Below, in pieces: positions 1-8,287 of a stretch of DNA of 64,000 nt; position 1 is the first letter of the stretch; each line of letters opens with the position of its first letter. The DNA is from an uncultured Roseobacter sp. (GTDB lineage: Bacteria; Pseudomonadota; Alphaproteobacteria; Rhodobacterales; Rhodobacteraceae). A program made the translations under genes and the position numbers. The stretch covers positions 1 to 64,000 of the forward strand of contig CANKZM010000005.1 of assembly GCA_947488305.1 (NCBI GenBank), given 5' to 3'. Under the pieces are notes generated by a model. It searched no databases. It worked only from the letters and a program-made list of their open reading frames with translations, and had not been told where the DNA came from.

Positions 1-61
1 ATCAGGCCCTAAACATGCGCCCGCCCGTACCAGAAACCTTGCTGAAAAGTGGCCCATAGAA

Positions 62-874
62 ATGGGGCTGGACACCCTAGTCAAAGTCTGGGTAAGGCAG
101 CATCGTGATGACCAAGCGAAGCGAAAGCAGAGGCAGAAGAGCCGTCGCCATAGTGACTTTTGGAGCTTTGGTTCTGACTCTCTGCCGAACCTCACCGAAC
201 GGGACCAATATAGGTTCCGCGCGACCAGTACAGCATTCAGGTTGCTGCAAGGCGCTGGCATAACTATCGCTGACGCAAAAATCGTAGGTAACTTCAAGAT
301 CAAGATCGGCCCACACGCTCTCGATTGCACGATCAAAGAAAAAATGCGGCAGGGCCTGTCATCCGTTGATAAGGCTTGGTCAGCTTACCCTGGTCACCAC
401 CAGAACGGCTTACATCCTTCTGGGTTTTTGAGGTTTTCAGTTAATACGTATGTCGCTGGTTCGCGGCTGGAGTGGATTGAAAGACCAAACAAACTGATGG
501 CGGCGCTTCTCCCAAGCATTGTCTCCGCCGTGGTCGCCTGCGGCCCTAAACTTGATGCGGAGAAGGCTGAACGCGAGGAACGAGAGCGGCGCTACGAAGA
601 GGAGCGGAGGAGGCGATACGAAGAACAACGTCTTCGCGAGATCGATGAGCGTCGTTGGACGCATTTCCAGGAACGTGCAGCGTCTTGGGAGGAGGCACAG
701 AGACTGTCTCGCTTTATCGACGTGCTGGAAGAACGCCTTCAAACGGAGGGTGCCACTGAAATAGATGGAAGAACTGCTGAGGAATGGCTGGAGTGGAGCA
801 AGCGCAGACTCAATGAACTGGACCCGATGCAGAAACCAATTGAGCAGGTCTGGGACTTACCTCCTCGTTGGTGA
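62..874 (+). CDS. Hypothetical protein with charged coiled-coil tail, possibly N-terminally cut by the window edge
   Basis: I do not recognise this family. The 270-residue reading begins at ATG 62, but the same frame stays open back to base 2 with no stop, so the true start may lie outside the window. Residues 1-35 are very basic (KRKQRQKSRR). Residues 40-165 look globular. Residues 166-250 are Arg/Glu-rich (EREERERRYEEERRRRYEEQ) and should form a long helix or coiled coil. There is no signal peptide or membrane segment. It sits next to decayed transposase fragments, so it may belong to an accessory island. Function is unknown. Confidence 0.6.
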   Translation: MGLDTLVKVWVRQHRDDQAKRKQRQKSRRHSDFWSFGSDSLPNLTERDQYRFRATSTAFRLLQGAGITIADAKIVGNFKIKIGPHALDCTIKEKMRQGLSSVDKAWSAYPGHHQNGLHPSGFLRFSVNTYVAGSRLEWIERPNKLMAALLPSIVSAVVACGPKLDAEKAEREERERRYEEERRRRYEEQRLREIDERRWTHFQERAASWEEAQRLSRFIDVLEERLQTEGATEIDGRTAEEWLEWSKRRLNELDPMQKPIEQVWDLPPRW

Positions 875-936
875 CGCAAGATTCTGTGCTTAGGATTGTG
901 CGAAAACGTGTGCGAAGTTACTTTCAGCGAACCCTC

Positions 937-1068
937 TCAAGTAATTGATTTCATGTCGATAATGGTTTTGATTTCTTGAGTCCGGTACTCGCCTCCATTG
1001 TCCCAATAAATCAACTTTTGAAAGCAAAGCTCCGGCCAACGAGCCGTTGTTTTATTGGGTTTTCCAGT
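937..1068 (-). pseudogene. Possible integrase/transposase core remnant
   Basis: The minus strand is open between two stops and reads LIYWDNGGEYRTQEIK. This resembles the second catalytic Asp region (DNGGEY) of rve-type DDE transposases and integrases. There is no start codon, the frame ends after about 43 codons, and the rest of such a domain is missing. The match is short, so this is a suggestion rather than a firm identification. Confidence 0.3.
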
Positions 1069-1079
1069 TCAATTCGAAC

Positions 1080-1531
1080 TGAAAAGTGATATTACCCGTA
1101 AGCTATTGATTTCGCCATTAGTTTAAAGAAGGTTTTTTTCACTGGTCCGGAATTTCCAAAAACGAAATCGAAACATTAACTTGCATGGTGGTTTCGGACA
1201 TCGGCACGGAATTGACCAGCAACGCGGTGCTCCAATGGCAGGAAGACGGCAAGGTCGGTAAGCATTTCATTGCGCCGGGCAAGCCGATGCCGAAAGGTCT
1301 GGTCGAATGCTTCATCGGAAGAATGCGCGAGGAGTGCCTGAACGAACACTTGTTCCCGTCTCTGCGCCATGCCTGCCGCATGATTGCGTCATAGCGCGCC
1401 GACTGCAATTACAACCAGCCTCACTCAAACCTCGCCGGTCTGACGACACGCGAATATGCTAACTGGTCAAAGGAAGACCGAAACCTGACGAGAACTAACG
1501 CAAATTAGCAGGCTCCTAGGGGAGAAGGTCA
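1080..1531 (+). mobile_element. Decayed IS3-family insertion sequence fragment
   Basis: This stretch contains the 3' part of an IS3-type transposase gene (1185-1508). It ends in a sequence whose complement starts TGACCTTCTCCCCTAGGAG, reminiscent of IS407/IS51-type ends that begin TGACC. An exact 8-base repeat ATTCGAAC lies just outside both proposed borders (1072-1079 and 1532-1539), and the match extends to 11 bases if TCA is counted. The left end does not pair well with the right end, so the borders are tentative. Confidence 0.4.
1185..1508 (+). pseudogene. IS3-family transposase OrfB fragment with in-frame stop
   Basis: The frame reads VVSDIGTELTS, then FIAPGKPMPKGLVECF, then MREECLNEHLF. 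These match the second Asp and the Glu regions of the OrfB rve domain in IS3 elements. A TAG at 1392-1394 interrupts the frame where homologues usually have a Trp (AxW-RADYN). The same frame then continues with NYNQPHSNLAGLTTREYA to a TAG at 1506-1508, which is the normal C-terminus of the family. The N-terminal half, the first catalytic Asp and OrfA are missing. The gene is dead. Confidence 0.8.
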
Positions 1532-1675
1532 ATTCGAACAATGCTATTTCGATTACCGCGGGATTGTCCGAAGTTTGCGCAAATGGGACAGTATCGGGCG
1601 ATTTGAAAAGAGAGGGTCTAGCTCATTTGGTTGGTTTGATTGTCTGTATGCTGCCTCAGCAAGAAAGTTTTGCAC

Positions 1676-2968
1676 TCAGTGCGATCCAGAATACGTTGGA
1701 TTAAGCTCGTCGACCTCATAGATCATGATCACCCTCCTTTCGATCAAATTCCCAGAAAAATCGTATTCTTCGACCACCCTTTCAATCGACACGACGTTAT
1801 CAGGCGCGAAGTTATCTGCCAGAATTTCCGTATTATATTTTTGAAGGCTGTGGGTGGGGTAGGCAAAGTCACCCAGCGCCCATTGATGCGGGTAATGACC
1901 ACGAGTAATGCCGGGATAGATGCGGAGGTAAGTCTCAAACGCAAACCGTACAAAGTCTTCTTCTTTTGTGTCAGGCATAGCACGATACGCCCGGCGAAAT
2001 CGTCCAATCTGGCCATGCGGTTGAAATATTGCATGATTGAGCCAGTGTTTTTGACCTTGCGAGTTCACTAACTTATAACCGGAGATTGTGACGGGCTTCG
2101 TTGCATCGTACCGAATAACCCATCCCGCAATTCCCCCATAGAACGGTCCTGCAATAAAACCTGGCACTGCTGCAAACAAAAATGCCGCGGCCGGCAACCA
2201 TGCGAGCCAACTGCGAGGAGATGATCGGCGAAAATACCGCACGCCGTATAACACAAATAAGCCCCAAACCGGTGCGGATAAAAAGAACCCGAGAAAACGG
2301 CGCAGACTTAGCGGAGACCCGGCGTTGACCACGAACAGATAGCCTACCAGAAGTATCAAGAATGGCTGCCATCGACCGCTGCTAAGAATTCTCAGTGCGT
2401 TCTCTACGTTTTCATTTTTTCTGATTGACCACAGATAGACAGTTGTTACGAGAACGAAAACCAGTACCGAATACAATCCTCGCCAACGATCCCCAGCGAG
2501 AAAATGCGGTGCCATTGAAAAAAGCAGGATCGGAATACTAAGCGCCAAGCCAAGGCGAGTAACCCTTGCGACGTGCCGGTAGCGACTCGGCTTACTGGTG
2601 GAATCCAAATCAATTAGGGTAAGTCCTTGCAAAGCAAGCACCATGTATCGCCCAAGAACAAGACAGCGATAAAACAAGGCACCAAGCCGAGGCCTCTTCG
2701 CAATGTTGATTAGCAGCTTCTGCGCGATCCCATTGCCCCTCATCAAGAGATTCAGATAGCCAAATGCTTTGTCCCCTTCTAACCAGACGCCATCATGCTC
2801 CACAACGAACCCGCGATTAACCTTAAATCCACGCGCTCTAATCGCTTCAATTTCCGGGTGTTCGGAGCGTAAGGAAATGAGTTCAACTTCGCCCACTTGC
2901 GATCGCAATTTCGCAAATTCCGCATAGTTTTTGCAGAAATAGCAGTCACCATCGTAGAACACCTTCAT
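1676..2968 (-). CDS. DCC-family thiol-disulfide oxidoreductase fused to membrane and C-terminal soluble domains
   Basis: Residues 1-115 form a DCC (DUF393) domain. The defining motif is YDGDCYFCKN near residue 5, with the C-x2-C pair expected to carry redox activity. The usual family member is about 120-140 residues; this protein has 430. After the DCC domain come about five hydrophobic segments (roughly residues 140-285), then a soluble tail of about 140 residues that I do not recognise. The start ATG overlaps the stop of the upstream HTTM gene (ATGA), so the two are translationally coupled. Base composition is lower in GC than the flanking operons, as expected for acquired DNA. The substrate is unknown. 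Confidence 0.75.
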   Translation of the reverse strand: MKVFYDGDCYFCKNYAEFAKLRSQVGEVELISLRSEHPEIEAIRARGFKVNRGFVVEHDGVWLEGDKAFGYLNLLMRGNGIAQKLLINIAKRPRLGALFYRCLVLGRYMVLALQGLTLIDLDSTSKPSRYRHVARVTRLGLALSIPILLFSMAPHFLAGDRWRGLYSVLVFVLVTTVYLWSIRKNENVENALRILSSGRWQPFLILLVGYLFVVNAGSPLSLRRFLGFFLSAPVWGLFVLYGVRYFRRSSPRSWLAWLPAAAFLFAAVPGFIAGPFYGGIAGWVIRYDATKPVTISGYKLVNSQGQKHWLNHAIFQPHGQIGRFRRAYRAMPDTKEEDFVRFAFETYLRIYPGITRGHYPHQWALGDFAYPTHSLQKYNTEILADNFAPDNVVSIERVVEEYDFSGNLIERRVIMIYEVDELNPTYSGSH

Positions 2969-3930
2969 ATCGCGCTGACCTCAACACGACGAGGAAACAA
3001 GGACCGCCAAGGCAAGACAACGAGCCAAACAAAGACATAGCCGAGGAACGATATACCTACCCCGAACACAATAAAGTGGAAACACAGATAGAAGACGGCA
3101 AATTTCCAAACCCACGCCCGTTCGAAAAGAACAATCGGCGCGAATAAATGGGAAAGATAAACAGCAATCGGTCCGAAAAAATCCAGCGCCTTGACGTCCA
3201 TACTAGCGAACCAGTTCAAGATGTCTGGAACTTGCACATATCCGTTGATGTCTTTGATGAAAAACGCCCTAATCGCACCATTCAGGTCGCTATCGAATAT
3301 TTCGATGAGTAAAACGTCAGTCAGTTTATTGTAACCGGAGGCAAAATAATAAGTTGCAAATACGAAAAGAATGAGACTGCGAGAAATTCCCGCACTTCTG
3401 TTCGCCGGAGTGTTCCACAATTCACCAAAGCGCCAAACGGGCACGTCATTGTGAGGAAGAAAAATAAAGGCGAGGATCATCCCAAAATATAGAAAGACTG
3501 AGTCCACCTCGTGAGCACCCAAGATCATGTGCCCCCAAAGATACACAAGCCCTAAAAAACTGAGGGCGCAAAATATCCGTTTAGGACCTGCGCCCACAAC
3601 TGTGAACAGGAACAAACTTATTATCACCATGCCTTGAATAACTCGCAAACCTTGGACCGTGGGCCTAGGCAATATCCAATGCACCCAGTGCATCGTGAAA
3701 ATCTCGGTAAAAATCGGGAGACCAAACCACAGTCGGTAATTTTCAGCACGGTAAATGTCGACAGGGTAATAAGTGAAGAATTCACTTGGAAGCGTTCCGT
3801 AGAAGCCAAAATCCCTGCTAAGCAACTTGTACATCATGAAAACACCAAGAACGATCCGCGAGATATTCACGTTGATGTCGTAATCCGGCGCCCGTATTGC
3901 TCTTTGGAAGGATAAGAAGAATCTAAGCAC
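2965..3930 (-). CDS. HTTM-domain (vitamin K carboxylase-like) multi-pass membrane protein
   Basis: This is a 321-residue protein with about eight hydrophobic segments. The layout and phrases such as FATYYFASGYNKL resemble the HTTM (horizontally transferred transmembrane) family related to vitamin K-dependent gamma-carboxylases. I chose GTG at 3930 as start because GAGGAG lies 6 bases upstream; the ATG at 3932 is out of frame. The gene overlaps the following DCC-domain gene by 4 bases. HTTM and DCC proteins are known to occur together in other bacteria, so they probably act as a membrane redox or modification unit. The actual reaction is not known. Confidence 0.65.
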   Translation of the reverse strand: MLRFFLSFQRAIRAPDYDINVNISRIVLGVFMMYKLLSRDFGFYGTLPSEFFTYYPVDIYRAENYRLWFGLPIFTEIFTMHWVHWILPRPTVQGLRVIQGMVIISLFLFTVVGAGPKRIFCALSFLGLVYLWGHMILGAHEVDSVFLYFGMILAFIFLPHNDVPVWRFGELWNTPANRSAGISRSLILFVFATYYFASGYNKLTDVLLIEIFDSDLNGAIRAFFIKDINGYVQVPDILNWFASMDVKALDFFGPIAVYLSHLFAPIVLFERAWVWKFAVFYLCFHFIVFGVGISFLGYVFVWLVVLPWRSLFPRRVEVSAI

Positions 3931-4328
3931 ATCCAGCTCCTCGTGGGTTGAAACAAGCTCACGCTGTTTTGGTGAAATTGCAATGGAGTATTGTTGGCGG
4001 CGTCGGATGTCTAACCCACTATTGCTGACGCCCGGTCGCTGCTTTATCCCAAAAACTTTCGGCGCTTGGAGACGCGTGTTGAGTTTAGGGAGCGGTTGGG
4101 TGCGGTTTTGCAGTCAGAGCCTTTGATTGATAACCATCTGTGCCAGCCTTTTCGTCGTGCGGCTAAGGTTGCACAAGTGATTTTTTCCTGCTTCGAGGAC
4201 CTTATTTCATTTGCGACGAATAAGCTCAAAGAACCCTAAGTGCCGAGGTTTTCGCTCGGCCAAACGTTTGCATTTCTAGTATTCTCAGAAATTGAGGCGC
4301 GCTCATGTATCTGGAACACTTTCTAAGC
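3931..4328. other. Intergenic region, about 400 bases, no clear gene
   Basis: A plus-strand open stretch at 4015-4239 encodes about 74 residues (including YPKNFRRLETRVEF) but has no ATG or ribosome site and matches nothing I recognise; it may be a remnant. A small stem-loop GCCGAG/CTCGGC (4242-4247 with 4255-4260) lies downstream of sugar operon 1 and could end its transcript, but no T-run follows it. Confidence 0.4.
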
Positions 4329-5462
4329 TTATGCGAGCAACATGCTGGCTTGAGCGGGGGTCAGCGGTTCAGGGCGATTACAAGTTGTTTCGATGTCAAC
4401 CCTACACTGGTTTTCCGCCGAGCGCAGGATGGCGGTCATGACCTCAACAACATGCGTCGCCAATTCCAAACTGCAACGGTGTTCTCGGCCTCCACTGATC
4501 GCCATCGCCATGTCTGCGAGCCCGGCACCGCGGTAATTGGCCTGGTCGACACCCCGACCGTCCTGGCCGTTGGGGACCGAGAACGGATGGTTTCGCGGAG
4601 CGATTTCAACCGACGTACCGCCCTGCCCTGCCAATAAGACTGCACCCGCAAAGAAGTTCGGGTCAGGCACATAAAGCGACGCCTCGGTCCCGTAAAGCTC
4701 CATGTTCTCATGTCGATGGGCCCAGACATCCCAGCTGGCACCAAGTGTGATCAGGGCACCATTCTGGAATTCCAGTATCGCATGAATGTTGGTCGGTGTT
4801 TCCACCGGTACCGTTTCACCTTTGCGCGGCCCATTGCCGATGGTGCGCGTCTTAAAGCTGGTCGAGGCCATCGCGGTTACGACCTTTACCGGCCCGATCA
4901 ATTGCACCAAATTGCTAATGTAATAGGGACCAAGATCCAGTACCGGGCCGCCGCCTTCCTGAAAGAAGAAATCAGGGTTTGGATGCCAGGCCTCCATCCC
5001 ATGCGACATGACATGGCACGTGCCACCGATAACTTCTCCGACCTTACCCTCGTCTATGGCGGCGCGGGCCAATTGATGCGCGCCCCCCAGAAAGGTGTCG
5101 GGCGCTGATCCAACGCGTAGCCCTTTTTCGCCAGCCAGACGCCCTAAAACTTCACCTTCTTCCACAGTCAGCACAAATGGTTTTTCGGAATATGCGTGTT
5201 TGCCTGCGGCCAGAATTTGCTTGGTCACCTCGAAATGCGCAGCAGGTACGGTGAGGTTCACAACGATGCTGATGTCATCCGCGCTCAACAGACCTTCGAT
5301 ACTATCTGCCCGTACCGAGAACTCCTCAGCGCGCATCCTTGCAGCATCCATATTCAAATCGGCAACCGCCCGAATGTCGAGTGATTTGAAAAGCGGCGCT
5401 AGTTTCAGATATGCCGCCGAAATATTCCCGCAGCCAATAATGCCGATGCCAAAACGTTGCAT
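4329..5462 (-). CDS. Gfo/Idh/MocA-family NAD(P)-dependent sugar dehydrogenase
   Basis: This is a 377-residue cytoplasmic oxidoreductase. The N-terminal Rossmann fold shows the dinucleotide motif GIIGCGNIS, and the conserved EKP element appears as SEKPFVLT near residue 95, whose Lys is catalytic in the family. The C-terminal half is the usual alpha/beta substrate domain. It is the last gene of sugar operon 1, 8 bases after the isomerase gene, with GGAAG before the ATG. Family members oxidise sugars, inositols or glycosides, often at C1 or C3. Pairing with a TIM-barrel isomerase/epimerase suggests it oxidises the imported sugar or glycoside. The substrate cannot be read from the sequence. Confidence 0.85.
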   Translation of the reverse strand: MQRFGIGIIGCGNISAAYLKLAPLFKSLDIRAVADLNMDAARMRAEEFSVRADSIEGLLSADDISIVVNLTVPAAHFEVTKQILAAGKHAYSEKPFVLTVEEGEVLGRLAGEKGLRVGSAPDTFLGGAHQLARAAIDEGKVGEVIGGTCHVMSHGMEAWHPNPDFFFQEGGGPVLDLGPYYISNLVQLIGPVKVVTAMASTSFKTRTIGNGPRKGETVPVETPTNIHAILEFQNGALITLGASWDVWAHRHENMELYGTEASLYVPDPNFFAGAVLLAGQGGTSVEIAPRNHPFSVPNGQDGRGVDQANYRGAGLADMAMAISGGREHRCSLELATHVVEVMTAILRSAENQCRVDIETTCNRPEPLTPAQASMLLA

Positions 5463-5470
5463 GGTGCTTC

Positions 5471-6220
5471 CTAGTATTTATTGAATGCTGCGATGGACCG
5501 GCTTGCGAAACGGTCCCAGTCTGAGGGGTTGTCGTGTTCCGCCACGAAAAGGTCAGTACCTGCATTTCGCAAGGCCGCGATCAGTTTTCCCCAATCCATC
5601 ACACCATCCCCTACATCGGCCCAACCATCTTCGTCCTCTTTTTGCCCATCGGGAGCAATGTCTTTCACATGTGCGGCTGTGATCCGGTCGCCGTGAGCTT
5701 TGATCCATTCCAATGGGTCTGCGCCGCCCCGCACAACCCATGCAACATCCATTTCCCATTCCATGTCCGGCGCGTTTTCCAACAGCACGGTCATCGGCAA
5801 TGTGCCGTCTGGTAGCGCCATGAACTCCCAGTGGTGATTGTGCCAGCCAAAGCGAAACCCAGCATCCACAACTCGTTTGCCCGCCTCGTTCAGCCGCTTG
5901 GCCAGCGCGATCCAGTTTGCCGCGTCTGTTCCTTCTCGCCATAGATCTTCGGGAGCGGGGCAAATCACCCGGTGCATGCTGAGTGTTCTGGCCGTAGCGA
6001 GAGATGCGTCAAGTTCTTCTTCCAGCTTGCCCAGCGGAAAGAAATGGCCGGAGGGCATTGTCATCCCGTGCTCATCCAGAAGGCGTTTGAATTCGGGCGC
6101 GTCTGTATAAAGACCGCCAAACCCTTCCACTTGGGTGTAGCCCAGCTCGGCAAGGCGCGGGATCACATTCGTCCAGGGCTGGAAGTTTCGGGCGGAGTAG
6201 AGTTGGAATGAAAGGGTCAT
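5471..6220 (-). CDS. Sugar phosphate isomerase/epimerase (TIM barrel)
   Basis: This is a 249-residue AP endonuclease 2-type TIM barrel. The start at ATG 6220 gives the canonical N-terminus MTLSFQLYSARNF; a longer in-frame reading overlaps the ATPase gene and is not needed. Metal-binding elements include GWHNHHWEF near residue 125, MEWEMDVAWVVRGG near residue 155 and HVKDIAPDG near residue 185. Family members act as ketose epimerases, inosose dehydratases or 3-keto-glycoside cleaving enzymes. It lies between the transporter ATPase and the Gfo/Idh gene in sugar operon 1, so it probably acts on the product of that dehydrogenase. Confidence 0.8.
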   Translation of the reverse strand: MTLSFQLYSARNFQPWTNVIPRLAELGYTQVEGFGGLYTDAPEFKRLLDEHGMTMPSGHFFPLGKLEEELDASLATARTLSMHRVICPAPEDLWREGTDAANWIALAKRLNEAGKRVVDAGFRFGWHNHHWEFMALPDGTLPMTVLLENAPDMEWEMDVAWVVRGGADPLEWIKAHGDRITAAHVKDIAPDGQKEDEDGWADVGDGVMDWGKLIAALRNAGTDLFVAEHDNPSDWDRFASRSIAAFNKY

Positions 6221-6272
6221 CTGTATCTCGCGAAAATGAGTTGGAGTTGTGTCTGGGGGCATGCGACTTGGG

Positions 6273-7352
6273 CTACAGGCGCTCCTCAGTGGCAGCATCG
6301 AAGAGGGACGCGCGCGCCGGATCAATACCGAGCCGCAATGTTTGGCCGACCGAAACACTCGCCTGCCCTTCCATACGCACTCGGAAGTGGTGGCCTGCGA
6401 CCTGACAGTCGATAAGCTTGTCAGATCCGGTCGGTTCGATCAACTCGACGATGACATCGACTTGGATTGGCGCGTCGCTGACCAGTTGACCGGTCGTCAC
6501 GTGTTCGGGGCGAATACCCAATGTGGTGGGCCCATCCACAGCGCCACCAGATGCAAAGTCATAGCCTGCCAACGGAACCGTCAGGTCGCCCGCCTTGAAT
6601 GCCCCGTTCTGGATCGTGCCATCCAGAAAGTTCATCGATGGAGAGCCGATAAACCCTGCCACGTATTTGTTCACCGGACGGCCGTAGATGTCATCTGGTG
6701 TTCCCAGCTGCATGATCTGGCCGCCGCGCATGATCGCGATGCGATCCGCCAGCGTCATCGCCTCGATCTGGTCGTGTGTTACATAGATCATGGTGTTTTC
6801 AAGTCGCTGGTGCAGTCGCTTGATTTCCACCCTCAGGTCTGCACGAAGTTTGGCGTCGAGATTGCTGAGCGGTTCATCAAAAAGAAATACATCCACGTCG
6901 CGCACGAGCGCCCTGCCGATGGCCACGCGTTGGCGTTGTCCACCCGAAAGCGCTGCCGGTTTGCGCTTTAAAAGTGGCTCAATCTGCAGAATTTCTGATG
7001 CGTGCTTGATCCGTTGAGCGATTTCAGCCTTCGGCAGTTTTGCATTCTTGAGGCCAAAGGACAGGTTTCCCTCCACGGTCATCTGCGGATAGAGGGCGTA
7101 GGACTGGAAAACCATGCCGATCCCCCGTTCGGACGGTTCGGCCCAGGTCACATTGGTGCCATTGATGTGTATTTGCCCTGCGGTCACATCCAGGAGCCCC
7201 GCGATGCAGTTGAGCAGCGTCGACTTTCCGCATCCCGAAGACCCCAGCAGCACAAGGAATTCACCCTTGCCGATATCAAGATTGAGATCCTGCAGAACTT
7301 TGACAGCGCCGAATTGCAGATCGAGGTTCTTTATTTCAACCGAATTGTTCAT
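6273..7352 (-). CDS. Sugar ABC transporter ATP-binding protein (UgpC/MalK type)
   Basis: This 359-residue ATPase energises the CUT1 importer of operon 1. Walker A is GSSGCGKST, the signature is LSGGQRQRVAIGRAL, Walker B is FLFDEPLSNLD and the switch is THDQIEAM. The C-terminal 120 residues form the TOBE/MalK-like regulatory domain (GIRPEHV). An in-frame GTG at 7361 overlaps the preceding stop, but ATG 7352 is better placed behind AAAGGGTGA and gives MNNSVEIKNL. It lies immediately after the second permease gene. Confidence 0.9.
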   Translation of the reverse strand: MNNSVEIKNLDLQFGAVKVLQDLNLDIGKGEFLVLLGSSGCGKSTLLNCIAGLLDVTAGQIHINGTNVTWAEPSERGIGMVFQSYALYPQMTVEGNLSFGLKNAKLPKAEIAQRIKHASEILQIEPLLKRKPAALSGGQRQRVAIGRALVRDVDVFLFDEPLSNLDAKLRADLRVEIKRLHQRLENTMIYVTHDQIEAMTLADRIAIMRGGQIMQLGTPDDIYGRPVNKYVAGFIGSPSMNFLDGTIQNGAFKAGDLTVPLAGYDFASGGAVDGPTTLGIRPEHVTTGQLVSDAPIQVDVIVELIEPTGSDKLIDCQVAGHHFRVRMEGQASVSVGQTLRLGIDPARASLFDAATEERL

Positions 7353-7357
7353 GGAGT

Positions 7358-8287
7358 TCACCCTTTGACTGCGCCAGCGGCGATGCCGCGCACGAACAGC
7401 CTGCCTGAAACGAAGTAGATCGACAGCGGCACCAGTCCGGTGAGGAGCGTTGCGGCCATGTTGACGTTGTATTCCTTCACGCCCTGCGTAGAGTTCACGA
7501 TGTTGTTGAGCGAAACAGTCATCGGGTAGGTCTCCGGGCCCGTATAGACCACGCCGAACAGGAAATCGTTCCAGATGCCAGTCACTTGCAGGATCACTGC
7601 GACAGTGAAGATCGGCAGGGACATGGGCACCATGATCCGGAAATAAATGCCCCAGAACCCCGCCCCATCCACACGCGCCGCCTTGAAAAGTTCTTCGGGC
7701 AGCGACGTAAAGTAGTTGCGAAACAATAGCGTCAGGATGGGCATGCCGAAGATCGTATGCACCAGAACCAAGCCGCCAAGTGAACCGTAAAGGCCGATTT
7801 CGCGCAGCATGATCACAATCGGATAGAGCATCACCTGATAGGGGATGAAGGCGCCAAAGATCAGGATGGTGAAAAAGACATCAGCCCCTTTGAACCGCCA
7901 GTTGGCCAGCGCGTAACCATTCACCGAGGCGATCATTATTGACAATATGACCGAAGGGATCGTGATCCGCACCGAGTTCCAGAAACCGGTACTGAGCCCA
8001 TTGCATGTCAGGCCGGTACAGGCCTCTGACCAAGCCTTTACCCACGGCTCGAAAGTCATTTCGACCGGAGGCGAAAACACATTGCCGAGCCGGATTTCCG
8101 GCATGCCTTTTAGGGAAGTCACAATCATCACATATAGTGGCAACGCATAGTACACCGTGATGACAAACAAGGTGCCATACAAAAAGATGTTGCGACGTGA
8201 CAACACTTTGCGCGGCCTTGGCCCTTGTGGCCCCGAAAGGGTATCGGGAGATGCATCAACCACGGTTCTTCGAGCCTCCGAATTCAA
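7358..8287 (-). CDS. Sugar ABC transporter permease (MalG type)
   Basis: This 309-residue inner-membrane protein has six expected membrane segments. The cytoplasmic coupling motif is EELFKAARVDGAGFWGIYFR near residue 200, the EAA loop that contacts the ATPase. A basic N-terminal tail precedes the first membrane segment. It overlaps the end of the MalF-type gene by 32 bases, so a slightly later start is possible. It pairs with the MalF-type permease to form the CUT1 channel of operon 1. Confidence 0.88.
   Translation of the reverse strand: MNSEARRTVVDASPDTLSGPQGPRPRKVLSRRNIFLYGTLFVITVYYALPLYVMIVTSLKGMPEIRLGNVFSPPVEMTFEPWVKAWSEACTGLTCNGLSTGFWNSVRITIPSVILSIMIASVNGYALANWRFKGADVFFTILIFGAFIPYQVMLYPIVIMLREIGLYGSLGGLVLVHTIFGMPILTLLFRNYFTSLPEELFKAARVDGAGFWGIYFRIMVPMSLPIFTVAVILQVTGIWNDFLFGVVYTGPETYPMTVSLNNIVNSTQGVKEYNVNMAATLLTGLVPLSIYFVSGRLFVRGIAAGAVKG

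Noticed and set aside
1065-1081. Hairpin CAGTTC-AATTC-GAACTG near the transposase remnants
   Set aside because: It is only 6 bp without a convincing T-run, and it overlaps the direct repeat at the proposed element border.
4015-4239. Open plus-strand stretch of about 74 codons ending in KLKEP
   Set aside because: It has no ATG, no ribosome site and no family resemblance; at most a gene remnant.
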